Below, piece by piece: positions 62,301 to 64,000 of a stretch of DNA of 64,000 nt; position 1 is the first letter of the stretch; each line of letters starts with the position of its first letter. The position numbers were made by a program, and so were the translations under genes. Below the pieces are notes generated by a model that saw only the letters and a program-made list of their open reading frames with translations, ran no database searches and had not been told where the DNA came from. Source of the stretch: Juglans regia (lineage: Eukaryota > Streptophyta > Magnoliopsida > Fagales > Juglandaceae); assembly GCF_001411555.2 (NCBI RefSeq), contig NC_049914.1, forward strand, positions 14,090,798-14,154,797, given 5' to 3'.

Positions 62301-63530
62301 TTAGACGAACGCGTTGTTCATGAAATTCGTACTCCGTATCTCTTCACTCAAGCTATTAATCTTCTCGTTGAGGATACCTACATGATGGGCTATCACGAGG
62401 ACATACTCCTCTACAGCCACGATCTGTTGATCGATACACGCAGTCAACTGTGAGATCACTTCATCAACCCAAGCAGGTCGCGCATCTCTCGTAGATGTAC
62501 TCATCGGTTGCTGACTACTACTCCCCACACCGGGCTCAGGTTGCGTCGGAGGAACTAGATCCACTACAGGGGTGGTTTACGTCGAGGATAGCCTCTCGCC
62601 TGTCCAATGCTACGTCGATGCGTGCTCATGTCAAGGGGGCTCATTTGATCTGTGACCTGCTCTTTCGGCTGAAATGGCACTCTCGAAGCAAATAATAGCC
62701 GGCTAATGATGACACCATATGGGAGGTTGTCCGTGGAGACGATGCTCGCCTCGTAACAGATCCTCTCAAATATGCACAGTGGCAAATCGATGTGTCTCCA
62801 AGTGCCACTCGTATCAAAAACTGTGCCCAAGTCTAACTAAATGTGGTCTTATGTGCCATAGGATCCACGTTTGTTGCAACAATAAGCTGCAACATGTGGA
62901 AGAAAAGTAGCAGATGTATTTGGTTGAAGGTGTTCATTCTCTTGATCTTCGTGGGGTCTCTCCCGGTGAGGATGTAGAAATCCTCGTCTCGATCATCATC
63001 TCGAGCCTCACGGTCAGTACCATCAGCCTCTGATCGATCTACATCTCTGGCATCATCTACTAGCCCAGTTGGGCCAATAGATGATGCAGAAGTGTCTACA
63101 TTTTTATCGAGTGTGCTGTGTGCAAATGTAGATGTGCGAACGACGGCTGTGTCGCCAATCTGAGAGTCAACTGTAGTCGAAGTCTCAACTACTCGACAAA
63201 TCCCGAGGAGCTTGCTGATTACATCCGGTGAAATCTCAAACGAAACACCGCGTATAGTCACGATGTAAGAGAATGCGTCCTGAGACATGGGGATGTCTCC
63301 ATATAGAACTCCCGAACCATTGAGGGGTATACATTTCCCCTCAATATGCAGATATTTCCCCAGCCTCTATTGATGAAAACCTCTCTGAGGTTCGTCTGCT
63401 CCCATCTGAGCTTATCGAATTCATTGATCAGGACCTCTCACTCTACCATAACAGTACAAGCCCCGATCCGAGCAGTGTCCTCAGTGGCTCCTTCCCTCCC
63501 CCATTTCCTAGTATGCAAATGATGAGCCAT
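62301..63530 (-). pseudogene. Decayed gene resembling 'putative plant transposon protein' domain
   Basis: Reading from an ATG at 63530: MAHHLHTRKWGREGA, an in-frame TGA, then LREVFINRGWGNI and GNVYPSMVREFYMETSP; a frameshift near 63290; SYIVTIRGVSFEISPDVISKLLGI; an acidic Asp/Glu/Arg-rich insert; MNTFNQIHLLLF..NVDP; another shift near 62831; DLPLCIFERICYEASIVSTD, NLPYGVIISRLL and THRRSIGQARG; a further shift near 62564; then a Ser/Gln-rich tail with a helical segment to 62301. Pattern and order recall the plant transposon protein domain (called Transposase_32 in domain collections), found as an extra gene in plant transposable elements. At least three shifts and one stop make it non-functional. 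Domain identity is from memory. Confidence 0.65.
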
Positions 63531-63599
63531 ATCCTGAAAATAGAAAAGGAAAAAAAAATTTTAGTACTATTGATGCATCTTTCGTATTAATTTTAAATT

Positions 63600-64000
63600 G
63601 CTGTGCATTAACATTCGAACATAATATAATATATATTCGAGCATTTTATTTAAAGAAAGATGCACGTTCTTTAGATAAAAATTATATTAACGTTCGAACA
63701 TTAAGGGCATAATGGATAAGAATTTTGAAATGTGTTACGTTCGAACGTTATGCCTTCCAGTTCGAACATATGTGTTTTACGTTTGAACATTACTAAAGAT
63801 TTACATTCGAATGTAAAATATTGACTTTTGCAACGTGGAATGCAAAATGGCATATAAATTGAAAAGTAGCACGTTCGAACGTAAATGTGTCGAAAAATAA
63901 TGTTCGAATGTACAAAATATACGTTTAAAATAGGAAGACATAACAACTATGTAATTGAAACGTTGTACGTTTGAACGTTCTGTCAAAACGTTCAAACATT
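63600..64000. repeat. Array of CGTTCGAACG-type palindromes
   Basis: ACGTTCGAAC(A/G) and close variants (CATTCGAAC, CGTTTGAAC, CGTTCAAAC) occur roughly every 20-45 bases. The same motif lies at 61845-61960 on the other side of the decayed gene. Such short-motif arrays are typical binding sites near CACTA ends. Confidence 0.7.

Larger units (their letters stand above)
61710..64000. mobile_element. CACTA-like element running off the window
   Basis: The start CACTATAACATAATTGC (61710) is followed by repeats of (C)CGTCACTAAA / TTAATGACGG (61730-61805). CGTTCGAAC-type palindromes then occur around 61845-61960 and again at 63600-64000, flanking a decayed coding region. The right end is outside the window, so superfamily and size are provisional. 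Confidence 0.5.

Overview
The window is AT-rich nuclear DNA from a eudicot plant, probably a woody species. Evidence: one intron-split plant gene (an LPA1-type P-loop NTPase) in a sea of LTR retrotransposons, CACTA, hAT and PIF/Harbinger-like elements, a LINE tail and long (TA)n runs. The abundant short repeats rich in GATGAGATGAG recall those of Fagales (walnut, hickory, oak relatives). That placement is an inference from memory, not a computed result.

Layout. 1-22 kb is a nested stack of LTR-derived insertions whose boundaries can be read from target-site duplications (TSDs): an outer element (768-17207) holds a long solo LTR (1717-13996, TSD GTTAC); that holds a decayed Ty3/gypsy element on the minus strand (3751-11793, TSD ATGTG); its protease region is split by another solo LTR (6469-9565, TSD TGGCC). 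A sister of that last LTR lies at 19240-21983 (TSD GGGGT). 22-25.5 kb is further degenerate LTR-like sequence. 25.5-26.8 kb is a CACTA-like remnant holding a hAT-type element with CCGGTCCGG repeats (25767-26492, 8-bp TSD).

27.2-35.0 kb is an LTR interrupted by a 6.2-kb CACTA element (28620-34855, TSD CTA). That element carries a plant TOM20 exon with both splice sites, another LTR and a MITE. A small CACTA-type element follows at 35181-35636. 36-42.6 kb is intergenic, with MITEs, a second hAT/CCGG element (39160-39828) and a degraded third. 42.7-47.5 kb is a decayed Ty1/copia element on the minus strand with a 167-bp perfect tandem duplication in its integrase. 47.5-52.2 kb is repeat-derived sequence and MITEs.

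52.3-58.9 kb holds the one gene that looks functional: seven coding exons, 725 residues, related to plant LPA1 (low phytic acid 1) proteins. A 5'-truncated LINE with a 12-bp TSD lies 0.8 kb downstream of its stop codon. The window ends in a CACTA-like element (from about 61.7 kb) with arrays of the palindrome CGTTCGAACG and a broken gene resembling the 'putative plant transposon protein' domain.

Apart from the LPA1 gene, no gene appears intact. I see no operon, CRISPR array, tRNA or rRNA gene. The most unusual items are the readable multi-level nesting, the TOM20 exon inside a CACTA element, the mobile hAT/CCGG family with perfect TSDs, and the palindromic repeats upstream of the copia LTR TATA box.
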